Shown here: positions 19,902 through 29,763 of the stretch, piece after piece | Layout: each line of letters opens with the position of its first letter | How positions within the stretch are numbered: position 1 is the first letter of the stretch | DNA from: Variovorax sp. V93 | Lineage (GTDB): Bacteria > Pseudomonadota > Gammaproteobacteria > Burkholderiales > Burkholderiaceae_C | Direction of reading: 5' to 3' | Assembly: GCF_041154485.1 (NCBI RefSeq) | Contig: NZ_AP028669.1 | Location: 1,302,001-1,366,000 of the forward strand | Length of the DNA stretch: 64,000 nucleotides | Program-made: the position numbers and the translations under genes | The notes under the pieces: generated by a model | Databases searched by the model: none | Told to the model about the DNA's origin: nothing | What the model saw: only the letters and a program-made list of their open reading frames with translations

Positions 19902-20894
19902 CTAGAACGGCGGCGAACCGGCGGCCGAGGCCGCGTTCTCGATGGGCACCGCAAACCCGATGCCGATGAAGGTGCGCTGCTGCGTGGGATTGAGGATGGC
20001 GGTGACGATGCCGAGCACCTCGCCGTCCATGTTGATCAGCGGGCCGCCCGAGTTGCCGGGGTTGGCGGCCGCGTCGAACTGGATCAGGTTGCCCAGTTCC
20101 TGCTTGCCCTCGGGCGAGCGGAACGAGCGCTTCAGGCCCGACACCACGCCGGCCGACACCGAGGGGCCGATGCCGAACGGAAAACCGACCGCGGCCACCT
20201 GGTCGCCGGGCTGCAGGTCTGCGGTCGAGCGCATGGCGGCGGGAATCAGGTCGTCGGGGATCTTCTGGGCCTGCAGCACCGCGAGGTCGTTCTCGGGCTG
20301 CACGCCGGTGATGGTGGCCACGGCCTCGAGCCCGTCGGAGAAGGTGACCTTGATGGTTTCGGCGCCGGCAACCACGTGCAGGTTGGTGAGGATCACGCCC
20401 TTGTCGACGATGACCACCCCGGTGCCCACGCCGCGCTCGACCTCGCCCGGGGGCGCATCGGCTTCGGGCGGCTTGCCCTTGGCCATGTTGCGGCCGCGCT
20501 TCTGGATCTTGGCCTCGGGCGTGGCCTTCTCGGGGCCGTAGCCGACCACCCGCACCACCGAGGGCCGCACGATCTCGGCGGCCTTGGCGGCGGGCGAGGG
20601 GAGTGTGTGGGTCTGCAGCGTGCGCAGCACGGCCGAATCGATGTCCTTCTGCGTCAACGCCTTGCCCTGCCGGGGCCACCACGTGGCACCACCCGCAACG
20701 AGCGCGGTGCACAGCACGAGGAGGAACGCGAAACTGCGCCGGCCCGGCTGCCAGCCGGCCTTGGCGTGCGGCGGGGGTGGCGCGCCGTTGCCCGCTGCGC
20801 CCTCGGGCGACGGCACGGCCGCCTCATCGGCCGCGGGATCGGCCGCTTGAGGCAGCGTGCGGGGCGAACGGCTGTAGAAAGCGGGCCTGCGCAT
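19902..20894 (-). CDS. Membrane-anchored trypsin-like (DegP/HtrA-type) serine protease without PDZ domain
   Basis: A 330-residue protein. Residues 1-52 are Pro/Ala-rich and cytoplasmic, a membrane anchor follows at about 53-72, and the rest is a trypsin-2 protease domain. The catalytic triad is readable as His173 (TNLHVV), Asp203 (ENDLAV) and Ser282 (NPGNSGGP). The chain ends just after the protease domain, so there is no PDZ. A basic, proline-rich insertion (about 121-155) lies just before the domain's GVGTG strand. It could quality-control envelope proteins together with the MoxR operon downstream; that link is by position only. Confidence 0.88.
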   Translation of the reverse strand: MRRPAFYSRSPRTLPQAADPAADEAAVPSPEGAAGNGAPPPPHAKAGWQPGRRSFAFLLVLCTALVAGGATWWPRQGKALTQKDIDSAVLRTLQTHTLPSPAAKAAEIVRPSVVRVVGYGPEKATPEAKIQKRGRNMAKGKPPEADAPPGEVERGVGTGVVIVDKGVILTNLHVVAGAETIKVTFSDGLEAVATITGVQPENDLAVLQAQKIPDDLIPAAMRSTADLQPGDQVAAVGFPFGIGPSVSAGVVSGLKRSFRSPEGKQELGNLIQFDAAANPGNSGGPLINMDGEVLGIVTAILNPTQQRTFIGIGFAVPIENAASAAGSPPF

Positions 20895-20985
20895 CGGGGC
20901 ACCTCCGGCAAGGGATGACGGGTCAGTAGGGAGTCACAGTAGCACGCTTTCTTCTGCCTTGCATCCCTTCGGGCATCATCTCGCC
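20895..20985. promoter_or_regulatory. Divergent intergenic region between the protease gene and tatD
   Basis: A 91-base region between two outward-reading genes, so both promoters must lie here or inside the 5' ends. I see no strong sigma-70 hexamer pair and no palindrome. Confidence 0.4.
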
Positions 20986-21846
20986 ATGGCTGTTTTTGTC
21001 GATACCCACTGCCACCTCGACGCGCCCGAATTCGGTGCGGAAATGCCGCTCATCCGTGCGCGGGCGGCCGAACGCGGCGTCGCGCTGTGCGTGATTCCCG
21101 CCGTGGCGGTCTTCAATTTCGCGACCGTGCGCGAACTGGCGCAGGTGCAGGGCGATGCCTATGCGCTCGGAATCCATCCGCTGTGCACCGGCAATGCAGA
21201 GGAGGCCGACCTGGAGACACTCGATGCCGAGCTTGCCGCGCGCCGCGGCGATCCACGGCTGGTCGCGGTCGGCGAGATCGGCCTCGACTACTTCGTGGAA
21301 GGGCTGGACAGCGACAAGCAACAGCACTTTTTTCACACTCAGTTGCAACTCGCGCGCAACCACGATCTGCCGGTGCTCATCCACGTGCGCCGCTCGGTCG
21401 ACAAGGTACTCAAGCACCTGCGGCAGACCGCGGCCGGCCGGCCGTGGCAGGGCATTGCCCATGCGTTCAATGGCAGCGAGCAGCAGGCCAGGGCCTGCAT
21501 CGAGATCGGCCTGAAGCTGGGCTTTGGCGGTGCCGTGACCTTCGACCGCGCATTGCAGCTGCGGCGGCTGGCGGCCACGCTGCCGCTCGAATCGATGGTG
21601 ATGGAAACCGATGCGCCGGACATCCAGCCGCACTGGATCTATCGCACGCAGGCGCAGCGTGCGGCCGGTGAATCGCAGGGCCGCAACGAACCCGGCGAAC
21701 TGCCGCGCATCGCAGAAGTGGTGGCGCAATTGCGCGGCATCGGTATCGATGAACTGGCCGAGGCCACGACTCGGAATGCGCTCGGAGCCCTGCCTCGGCT
21801 CGAAAGTCTTCTCCCCTTGTCGGAAGCCCGGCCGCACCGCGCGTAG
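20986..21846 (+). CDS. TatD-family metal-dependent hydrolase/DNase
   Basis: A 286-residue TIM-barrel hydrolase. Metal ligands are visible in FVDTHCHLD at the N-terminus, GEIGLDY near residue 95, HVRRS near 130, HAFNGS near 157 and METDAPD near 205, the usual TatD order. TatD proteins are Mg-dependent nucleases active on DNA ends, possibly in DNA repair. The start is the ATG at 20986; a TTG 27 bases upstream is in frame but gives a tail not seen in the family. Confidence 0.93.
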   Translation: MAVFVDTHCHLDAPEFGAEMPLIRARAAERGVALCVIPAVAVFNFATVRELAQVQGDAYALGIHPLCTGNAEEADLETLDAELAARRGDPRLVAVGEIGLDYFVEGLDSDKQQHFFHTQLQLARNHDLPVLIHVRRSVDKVLKHLRQTAAGRPWQGIAHAFNGSEQQARACIEIGLKLGFGGAVTFDRALQLRRLAATLPLESMVMETDAPDIQPHWIYRTQAQRAAGESQGRNEPGELPRIAEVVAQLRGIGIDELAEATTRNALGALPRLESLLPLSEARPHRA

Positions 21847-21979
21847 GCCGATACCCCGTCTTGCGCTTGCGCAAGCGAGGCGCGCATTTTTACTGTCATC
21901 CTTGGCGTTCGAACTGGCGTTGCTTGTTCAGTGGCAAGTCTGTCACTCCAACTCTTCATCCAACAAGGAGTCTTTACAC

Positions 21980-22393
21980 ATGACCACCTCTTTCATTCGC
22001 ACCGTGCCCGTCGTGCTCGCCCTCGCGCTCGCCTCCATCGGCGTGTCCGCCGTGGCCCAGACCGCTGCGCCGGCCACCGCCACGCCGGCTCCGGCCACCG
22101 CGGAACCCAGCACCACCGAAAAGGTGAAGGAAGCCGGCAAGGACGCCGTCGATGCCACCAAGCGCACGACCAAGAAGGCCGTGAACGCCACCGAGCGCGG
22201 CACCAAGAAGGCCTGGAACGCGACCAAGCGCACCACCAAGAAAGCCACCAACGCCACCAAGAGCGTGGCCGCCAAGACCGGCGACGCCGTGGAGACCGCC
22301 GGCCACAAGACGGCCGACGGCATGCGCAGCGCCGGCAAGGCGATCGGCGAGAAGGTGCCCGGCACCGCCGAGAACGAAGCCGCCAAGAAGTAA
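21980..22393 (+). CDS. Exported Ala/Lys/Thr-rich protein with 11-residue LEA-like repeats
   Basis: A 137-residue protein that I do not recognise as a named gene. A signal peptide (about 1-26, ending SAVA before Gln27) is followed by an Ala/Pro/Thr spacer (27-46), and then seven back-to-back 11-residue units at 47-123, for example EKVKEAGKDAV, DATKRTTKKAV and NATERGTKKAW. The last two units have drifted. An 11-residue period with Lys/Ala/Thr/Glu is the hallmark of group 3 LEA and related amphipathic-helix proteins. A strong AAGGAG site lies 9 bases before the ATG. It ends in a clear terminator and stands alone as a monocistronic unit. A periplasmic or membrane-surface protective role is inference. 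Confidence 0.8.
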   Translation: MTTSFIRTVPVVLALALASIGVSAVAQTAAPATATPAPATAEPSTTEKVKEAGKDAVDATKRTTKKAVNATERGTKKAWNATKRTTKKATNATKSVAAKTGDAVETAGHKTADGMRSAGKAIGEKVPGTAENEAAKK

Positions 22394-22412
22394 TCGGAAT
22401 TCGCTTTCGGAA

Positions 22413-22435
22413 AAACCCGCTTCGGCGGGTTTTTT
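22413..22435 (+). terminator. Rho-independent terminator after the LEA-like gene
   Basis: The hairpin AAACCCGC, loop TTCG, GCGGGTTT is followed by a T-run, 19 bases after the stop codon. This is a textbook intrinsic terminator on the plus strand. Confidence 0.92.
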
Positions 22436-22471
22436 CATGGGCGGGCGACAGTGCCAAGATAGAGCCCATCC

Positions 22472-22999
22472 ATGAACCTACCCGCCGCATCCGACACCCG
22501 CAGCCCCGTGCTCACGGGCCTGGCCCCCATCGTCTCGCCCGCCACCGTCGTACTGATCCTGGGCAGCTTCCCGGGCGTGCGGTCGCTCGAACTGCAGCAG
22601 TACTATGCGCATCCGCAAAATCAGTTCTGGAAAATCTTGCAAGCCGTTTGGCCCCACCATCCGCTCCCCGTGGGCGAAGACAGCTATCCCGGGAAGAAAA
22701 AGTGGCTGCTCGAGCGCGGCCTGGGCGTATGGGACGTGTATGCGGCCTGCGAGCGCGAGGGCAGCCTCGACTCCGCCATCCGCGCGCCCGTGGCCAATGA
22801 CATCGTGGGCCTGCACCTGCCCCGGCTGGCGGCCATTGCGCACAACGGCGGCGAGAGCTTCAAGCACGCGCGCCACACGCGCACCCTCGGGGTGCCGGTC
22901 TACCAACTGCCTTCCACCAGCCCCGCCAACGCGTCGTGGAGCTTCGAGCGCAAGCTCGCAGCCTGGCGCGAGGTCTTTGACGCCCACCACCTTCTTTGA
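22472..22999 (+). CDS. Hypoxanthine-DNA glycosylase (UDG superfamily family 6)
   Basis: A 175-residue protein of the uracil-DNA-glycosylase fold. LILGSFPGVRSLELQQYYAHPQNQFWKIL near residues 28-57 and LPSTSPANA near 147-155 match the DNA-deoxyinosine glycosylase (family 6) signature rather than Ung or Mug. It would remove hypoxanthine left by adenine deamination. It is the first gene of a coupled trio: its TGA overlaps the next ATG (TGATG). Confidence 0.85.
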   Translation: MNLPAASDTRSPVLTGLAPIVSPATVVLILGSFPGVRSLELQQYYAHPQNQFWKILQAVWPHHPLPVGEDSYPGKKKWLLERGLGVWDVYAACEREGSLDSAIRAPVANDIVGLHLPRLAAIAHNGGESFKHARHTRTLGVPVYQLPSTSPANASWSFERKLAAWREVFDAHHLL

Positions 23000-23777
23000 T
23001 GGCCACGAGCAAAACCCCCGTTCTCCCCGAAGTCAACTTTTCCGACTGGGGCGACATCCGCTACCTGCACCTGGGCACCGAATGGGTCCAGGGCTCGATG
23101 AAGCTCGACGCGCCGTTCGAGATCGAGCTCGAATACGTGCAGCGCATGATGGCCTGGCTGCTGTTCGCCGACCCGAAGAGCCTGGCCGGCCGCCATGCGA
23201 TGCAGCTGGGCCTCGGTGCGGCCACGCTCACCAAGTTCTGCCGCAAGACCCTGCGCATGCGCACCACCGCGGTGGAGCTGAATCCGCAGGTGGTGTCGGC
23301 CTGCCGCGGCTGGTTCAAGCTGCCGGCCGACGACCCGAAGCTGCGCGTGGTCATTGCCGATGCCGCGCAGGAGATCCGCAAGCCCGAATGGCAGGGCACG
23401 GTCGATGCACTGCAGGTCGACCTGTACGACCATGAGGCCGCCGCGCCGGTGCTCGACAGCGAAGACTTCTACGCCGATTGCCGCGCGCTGCTCACCGAGG
23501 ATGGCTGCATGACGGTCAATCTCTTCGGCCGCTCGTCGAGCTACGAGCGCAGCCTCGAGAAAATCGCCGGTGCATTCGGCGCCGACGCGGTCTGGGCCTT
23601 CAAGCCGACGCGCGAAGGCAACACGGTGGTGCTGGCGCAGCGCGCACCCAGCCGGCCCAAGCGCGAAGCCCTTGCCGAGCGCGCCCAAACGATCCAGACT
23701 CGATGGGGCCTGCCCGCGCCCAAATGGCTGCGCGTGTTCAAACCGCTGAATCCCACCCTCACCCGACCAACCGGCCC

Positions 23778-23781
<4 letters not shown>
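22999..23781 (+). CDS. Spermidine synthase-like methyltransferase-fold protein
   Basis: A 260-residue Rossmann-fold protein of the spermidine synthase family. MQLGLGAATLTKFCRK (about 70-85), AVELNPQV (about 92-99) and VDALQVDLYDHEA (about 134-146) mark the SAM/decarboxylated-SAM pocket. The usual N-terminal beta domain of true SpeE and the GGGDG form of motif I are absent, so a polyamine activity is uncertain. It is coupled at both ends: TGATG with the glycosylase gene and ATGA with the GspE-like gene. Confidence 0.75.
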
Positions 23782-25565
<1,784 letters not shown>

Positions 25566-25682
25566 ACGGCAGCGGCGAGGCCCAGGGGTTATCCCTAGGC
25601 TTTCGGTTAGTGGAATCCACATCGGGCTGACCGCCAGCTGACTCGACAATCTCGCATCGAAATTTGTTCGAGGAGACTGTTC
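25566..25682 (+). promoter_or_regulatory. Intergenic region upstream of tctBA
   Basis: A 117-base gap between the ATPase gene and tctB. It ends with CGAGGAGAC, a good ribosome site before the GTG start at 25683. It probably holds the tctBA promoter, but I see no convincing hexamer pair and no terminator hairpin. Confidence 0.4.
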
Positions 25683-26171
25683 GTGAAAATCAAGAGTCAG
25701 AAAGACTTTTTCTCGGGACTGATGTTTACGGTCGTGGGCGTGGCGTTCGCATGGGGCGCCACCACCTACAGCGTAGGCAGCGGCGCCCGCATGGGGCCGG
25801 GTTACTTCCCGTTGATGCTGGGCATCCTGATGGCCGTCATCGGCCTGGGGATCATGTTCAGCGGCCTGACCGTCGAAACCACCGACGGCGAAAAGATCGG
25901 CAAGTGGGCCTGGAAGCAGGTCGTGTTCATCCTGGGCGCCAATCTCGCGTTCGGCATCCTGCTGGGCGGCCTGCCGAGCATCGGCGTGCCGGCCATGGGA
26001 ATGATCATCGCCATCTACGCGCTCGTGATCATCTCGAGCCTGGCGGGCCATGAGTTCAAGCTCCCCAGCGTGCTGATCCTGGCCACCGTGCTGGCCGTCG
26101 GCAGCTATGTCGCCTTCATCTGGGCGCTCAAGCTGCAGATCCAGGTCTGGCCGACCTTCATCACCGGTTGA
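25683..26171 (+). CDS. tctB: TctB-family small subunit of tripartite tricarboxylate transporter
   Basis: A 162-residue membrane protein with four hydrophobic segments (about 12-30, 38-58, 75-110 and 120-150) and the motif GARMGPGYFPLMLG typical of TctB. It is the small membrane subunit of a TTT-family carboxylate importer. The start is GTG with AGGAG 7 bases upstream. tctA follows after 15 bases. Confidence 0.9.
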   Translation: MKIKSQKDFFSGLMFTVVGVAFAWGATTYSVGSGARMGPGYFPLMLGILMAVIGLGIMFSGLTVETTDGEKIGKWAWKQVVFILGANLAFGILLGGLPSIGVPAMGMIIAIYALVIISSLAGHEFKLPSVLILATVLAVGSYVAFIWALKLQIQVWPTFITG

Positions 26172-26186
26172 GAAGAAAGCGCGCAA

Positions 26187-27701
26187 ATGGAATTGTTTGA
26201 ACACCTCTCGATGGGTTTTGGCGTTGCCTTTACCTTCACCAATCTGCTGTACTGCCTGGTCGGCTGCATCCTGGGCACCTTGATCGGCGTGCTGCCGGGC
26301 ATCGGCCCGGTCGCAACCATCGCGATGCTGCTGCCCGCCACGTACGCACTGCCGCCTGTGTCGGCGCTGATCATGCTGGCCGGCATCTACTACGGCGCGC
26401 AGTACGGCGGCTCGACCACCGCCATCCTGGTGAACCTGCCGGGCGAATCCTCCTCCGTGGTCACCGTGATCGACGGCTACCAGATGGCGCGCAAGGGCCG
26501 TGCAGGTCCGGCGCTGGCCGCTGCGGGCCTGGGTTCGTTCTTTGCCGGCTGCGTTGGCACGCTGATCCTCGCGGCCTTCGCGCCGCCGCTGACCGAGCTG
26601 GCCTTCAAGTTCGGTCCGGCCGAGTATTTCTCGCTGATGATCCTGGGCCTGATCGGCGCGGTGGTGCTGGCCTCGGGCTCGCTGCTCAAGGCCATCGCCA
26701 TGATCGTGCTGGGCCTCCTGATGGGCCTGGTGGGCACCGACGTGAATTCGGGCGTGGCGCGCTACAGCTTCGACATTCCGGAGCTCACCGACGGCATCGG
26801 CTTTGTGGCCATTGCCATGGGCGTGTTCGGCTACGGCGAAATCATTGCCAACCTTTCGCGTCCCGACGACGAGCGCGAAGTGTTCACCGCCAAGGTCTCG
26901 GGCCTGTTCCCGACCAAGGAAGACTTCAAGCGCATGATCCCCGCGGTGCTGCGCGGCACGGCGCTGGGCTCTTCGCTCGGCATCCTGCCGGGCGGCGGCG
27001 CGCTGCTGGCGGCCTTCGCGGCCTACACCATCGAGAAGAAGACCAAGCTGCAGCCTGGCGAAGTGCCGTTCGGCAAGGGCAACATCCGCGGCGTGGCGGC
27101 GCCCGAGTCGGCCAACAATGCCGGCGCGCAGACCTCCTTCATCCCGCTCCTGACGCTGGGCATTCCGCCCAACGCGGTGATGGCGCTGATGGTGGGTGCG
27201 ATGACCATCCACAACATCCAGCCCGGCCCGCAGGTCATGACCAGCAACCCCGAGCTGTTCTGGGGCCTGATCGCCTCGATGTGGCTGGGCAATGCGATGC
27301 TGATCATCCTGAACCTGCCGCTGATCGGCATGTGGATCAAGCTCCTGTCGGTGCCCTACAAGTTCCTGTTCCCGGCGATCGTGCTGTTCTGCGCGATTGG
27401 CGTGTACTCGACCAACAACAACACCTTCGACATCTGGATGGTGGGCATCTTCGGCCTGGTGGGCTACACCTTCTTCAAACTGGGTTGCGAGCCTGCCCCG
27501 CTGCTGCTGGGCTTCATCCTTGGGCCGATGATGGAAGAGAACCTGCGGCGCTCGCTGCTGCTGTCGCGCGGCGACTGGAGCGTGTTCGTCACGCGCCCGA
27601 TCTCCGCCAGCCTGCTGGCCGCCGCGGCGCTGCTGCTGGTGATCGTGCTGCTGCCGGCCGTCAAATCGAAGCGCGAAGAAGCCTTCGTCGAGGTTGACTG
27701 A
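26187..27701 (+). CDS. tctA: TctA-family large permease subunit of tripartite tricarboxylate transporter
   Basis: A 504-residue, about 12-segment membrane protein. It has the TctA signatures GVLPGIGPVATIAMLLPATYALPP (about 33-56), YYGAQYGGSTTAILVNLPGE (about 70-90) and the second-repeat GILPGGGALLAAF (about 265-277). With TctB it forms the membrane part of a secondary importer for di- or tricarboxylates. The periplasmic partner is probably a Bug protein, the nearest being the one at 28777, beyond an opposing LysR gene. Confidence 0.93.
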   Translation: MELFEHLSMGFGVAFTFTNLLYCLVGCILGTLIGVLPGIGPVATIAMLLPATYALPPVSALIMLAGIYYGAQYGGSTTAILVNLPGESSSVVTVIDGYQMARKGRAGPALAAAGLGSFFAGCVGTLILAAFAPPLTELAFKFGPAEYFSLMILGLIGAVVLASGSLLKAIAMIVLGLLMGLVGTDVNSGVARYSFDIPELTDGIGFVAIAMGVFGYGEIIANLSRPDDEREVFTAKVSGLFPTKEDFKRMIPAVLRGTALGSSLGILPGGGALLAAFAAYTIEKKTKLQPGEVPFGKGNIRGVAAPESANNAGAQTSFIPLLTLGIPPNAVMALMVGAMTIHNIQPGPQVMTSNPELFWGLIASMWLGNAMLIILNLPLIGMWIKLLSVPYKFLFPAIVLFCAIGVYSTNNNTFDIWMVGIFGLVGYTFFKLGCEPAPLLLGFILGPMMEENLRRSLLLSRGDWSVFVTRPISASLLAAAALLLVIVLLPAVKSKREEAFVEVD

Positions 27702-27725
27702 GGGCTCGATTGACAGCGACCCAAG

Positions 27726-27750
27726 AGGCGCCTTCGGGCGCCTTTTTCTT
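27726..27750 (+). terminator. Terminator between tctA and the convergent lysR-type gene
   Basis: AGGCGCC, loop TTCG, GGCGCCT followed by TTTTTCTTTTT, 24 bases after the tctA stop. Its tail overlaps the end of the opposing LysR gene (stop at 27753). It should end the tctBA transcript. Confidence 0.88.
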
Positions 27751-27752
27751 TT

Positions 27753-28679
27753 TCAGGGCCTGGCTGCTCTTGGCGGCTTCATGTGCTGGCGCGCCATGGT
27801 GAGGAAGGCCATGGCTGCGGGACTGAGCGGATGCTTGGCGAGGCGGATGGCGACGACCGGGTACTCGAGCACCGGGCGCGTGACGGCCACCGCGCGCAGG
27901 TTGCCGGGCATCAGCACCTCCACATAGCGCGGCAGGAGCGCCACGCCTGCGCCCGCCTGGATCAGGCCGAAAGCCGTCGACAGCATCGACACGTGGTGGA
28001 CCACGCGCGGATACACATTGGCCATGCTCGAAAGCTGGCGGCTCACGGCGCGCCATACGTTGGCGTCGGGGTTCACATGGATGAAGGGCAGCGCCTCGAG
28101 CTGCCGGGCATCGACCACCACGCGCTGTGCCAGCGGATGGTCGTCGCGCACGAACAGTGCCATGCGCTCGGTGAACAGCGGCTCGGTCGCGAGTTCGGAG
28201 TGTTTCTGCCCGATATCGGAACCGAAGCCCAGATCGGCCTCCTGCGAGAGGATGCGCGAGATCATCTGCTCCGCGGTGCTGTCGAGCAGCGTGGTTGCCA
28301 GCGTGGGGTGCTTCTGCGAGAACCGGCCGAGCATCGGTGGCAGCAGGGCGCCCGCCGTGAGGTGGCCCACCGCCAGCACCACGCGTCCTTCGCGCAGCTG
28401 CGACTGCGAGCGGCAGGCGTCCACCGATTCATCGATCAGCCGCAACGCGCGCACGGCGGTCTCGACCATCATCTGGCCCGCGCCCGTCAGCTGGATGCGG
28501 CGGCCCCGCACCACCAGCGGCTGCCCGAGTTCTTCCTCCATGCGCTTGACCAGGTGGCTGATCGCGGGCTGCGTCAGCTGAAGGGCTTCCGCCGCGAGCG
28601 TGAAGCTGCCCGATTCGGCCACCGCCGCCAGCGCGCGCAGCTGCTGCAGGGAGACTTCTTCCGCCGCGTTCCTTGCCAT
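27753..28679 (-). CDS. LysR-family transcriptional regulator
   Basis: A 308-residue LysR-type regulator. The winged HTH is at about residues 9-68 (LQQLRALAAVAESGSFTLAAEALQLTQPAISHLVKRMEEEL); the rest is a substrate-binding co-inducer domain. It is divergent from the Bug/GGT gene block and probably controls it, and perhaps tctBA, which ends 51 bases from its own 3' end. The inducer is unknown. Confidence 0.92.
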   Translation of the reverse strand: MARNAAEEVSLQQLRALAAVAESGSFTLAAEALQLTQPAISHLVKRMEEELGQPLVVRGRRIQLTGAGQMMVETAVRALRLIDESVDACRSQSQLREGRVVLAVGHLTAGALLPPMLGRFSQKHPTLATTLLDSTAEQMISRILSQEADLGFGSDIGQKHSELATEPLFTERMALFVRDDHPLAQRVVVDARQLEALPFIHVNPDANVWRAVSRQLSSMANVYPRVVHHVSMLSTAFGLIQAGAGVALLPRYVEVLMPGNLRAVAVTRPVLEYPVVAIRLAKHPLSPAAMAFLTMARQHMKPPRAARP

Positions 28680-28690
28680 AAACCGAACTC

Positions 28691-28712
28691 ATAGTTGAAT
28701 AACTCGAATTAT
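28691..28712. promoter_or_regulatory. Candidate LysR-type binding box in the lysR/bug divergent region
   Basis: A 22-base, AT-rich partial dyad with outer arms ATAGTT and AATTAT and an inner T-N11-A spacing (T28696, A28708). It is in a GC-rich context, 12 bases upstream of the LysR start codon. This is the usual place and form of a LysR recognition site. Confidence 0.5.
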
Positions 28713-28776
28713 CTGGCTTGATGCCGGTGCGCTGCATAGCATGCGAGCTTTTCTCCACCAGGCCAGAATCAGCACC

Positions 28777-29751
28777 ATGAAAAGAATCCAGTTCCTCCAA
28801 GCGGCCGCAGCGGCGCTTTGCGTGGCTGCGTCGACGCCCGGCCTGGCCCAGGGCTACCCGAACAAGCCGGTGCGGCTCATCGTGCCGTTTCCGGCGGCCG
28901 GCGCGACCGACCTCTTTGCCCGCACGCTCGGGCAGAAGATGGGCGAAAAGCTCGGCACCACGCTGGTCATCGACAACAAGCCGGGCGCAGGCGGCGCCAT
29001 CGGCTCCGACATGGCCGCGAAGGCACCGGCCGACGGCTACACGCTGCTGCTGGCCACCACCAGCACCCACTCCATCGGGCCGGCCATCACCAGCAAGCTG
29101 CCCTACGACACGGTGCGCGACTTCACGCCCATCGCGCATGTGGGCGACGCGCCGAGCATCATGCTGGTGCCGGTCAATTCGCCCGCGAAGACCGTGCGCG
29201 AGTGGATCGATTACGCAAAAAAGAACCCCGGAAAGCTCAACTACGCCTCCAGCGGCAACGGCACCATCGTGCAGCTCACGGCGGAGCTGTTCAAGTCGCA
29301 AGCCGGCGTGTTCGTGACGCACATTCCCTACAAGGGCACGGCGCTGGCCATTCCCGACCTGATCAGCGGCAAGGTCGACGTGCTGTTCGACTCGCTACCC
29401 ACCGGCATGCCGCATGTGCGCGACGGCCGGTTGCGCGCGCTGGGCGTTACCACGCTGAAGCGCAGCCCGCTCGCGCCCGAGCTGCCGCCGATCGCCGACA
29501 CGCTGCCGGGCTTCGAGTCGAACACCTGGTTCGGCTTCTACGGCCCCAAGGGCCTGCCGGCGGACATCGTCGCGCGCGTCAACAAGGCCGCGAACGAGGC
29601 GCTGGCCGATCCCGAGGTGAAGGAAAAGCTTTCGCGCCTGGGCATCGAGCCTGCTGCTGCCGGAACGCCCGAGCAGTTCGCCAGGATGGTGGCGGCCGAC
29701 GCCGCCAAGTGGAAAAAAATCGTGGTCGAGCGCAAGATCAGCAACGAATAG
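28777..29751 (+). CDS. Bug-family (TctC-like) periplasmic substrate-binding protein
   Basis: A 324-residue extracytoplasmic receptor. A signal peptide (about 1-25, ending GLAQ) precedes the Bug opening GYPNKPVRLIVPFPAAGATD, and the second signature GSDMAAKAPADGYTLLLA follows near residues 75-92. Bug proteins deliver carboxylates to TctAB permeases. The start is ATG 28777; the longer in-frame start at 28741 would spoil the signal peptide. The gamma-glutamyltransferase-like gene follows after 12 bases. Confidence 0.93.
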   Translation: MKRIQFLQAAAAALCVAASTPGLAQGYPNKPVRLIVPFPAAGATDLFARTLGQKMGEKLGTTLVIDNKPGAGGAIGSDMAAKAPADGYTLLLATTSTHSIGPAITSKLPYDTVRDFTPIAHVGDAPSIMLVPVNSPAKTVREWIDYAKKNPGKLNYASSGNGTIVQLTAELFKSQAGVFVTHIPYKGTALAIPDLISGKVDVLFDSLPTGMPHVRDGRLRALGVTTLKRSPLAPELPPIADTLPGFESNTWFGFYGPKGLPADIVARVNKAANEALADPEVKEKLSRLGIEPAAAGTPEQFARMVAADAAKWKKIVVERKISNE

Positions 29752-29763
29752 CGAGCACATCCC

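Noticed and set aside
21861..21895. CGCTTGCGCAAGCG palindrome with a T-run downstream as a tatD terminator
   Set aside because: The palindrome has no loop, and the T-run is short and 13 bases off; not strong enough to call.
22118..22348. Tandem 33-base periodicity that might be read as a DNA satellite
   Set aside because: It follows from the 11-residue protein repeat: units differ at the DNA level, keep frame and lie within a gene with signal peptide and ribosome site.
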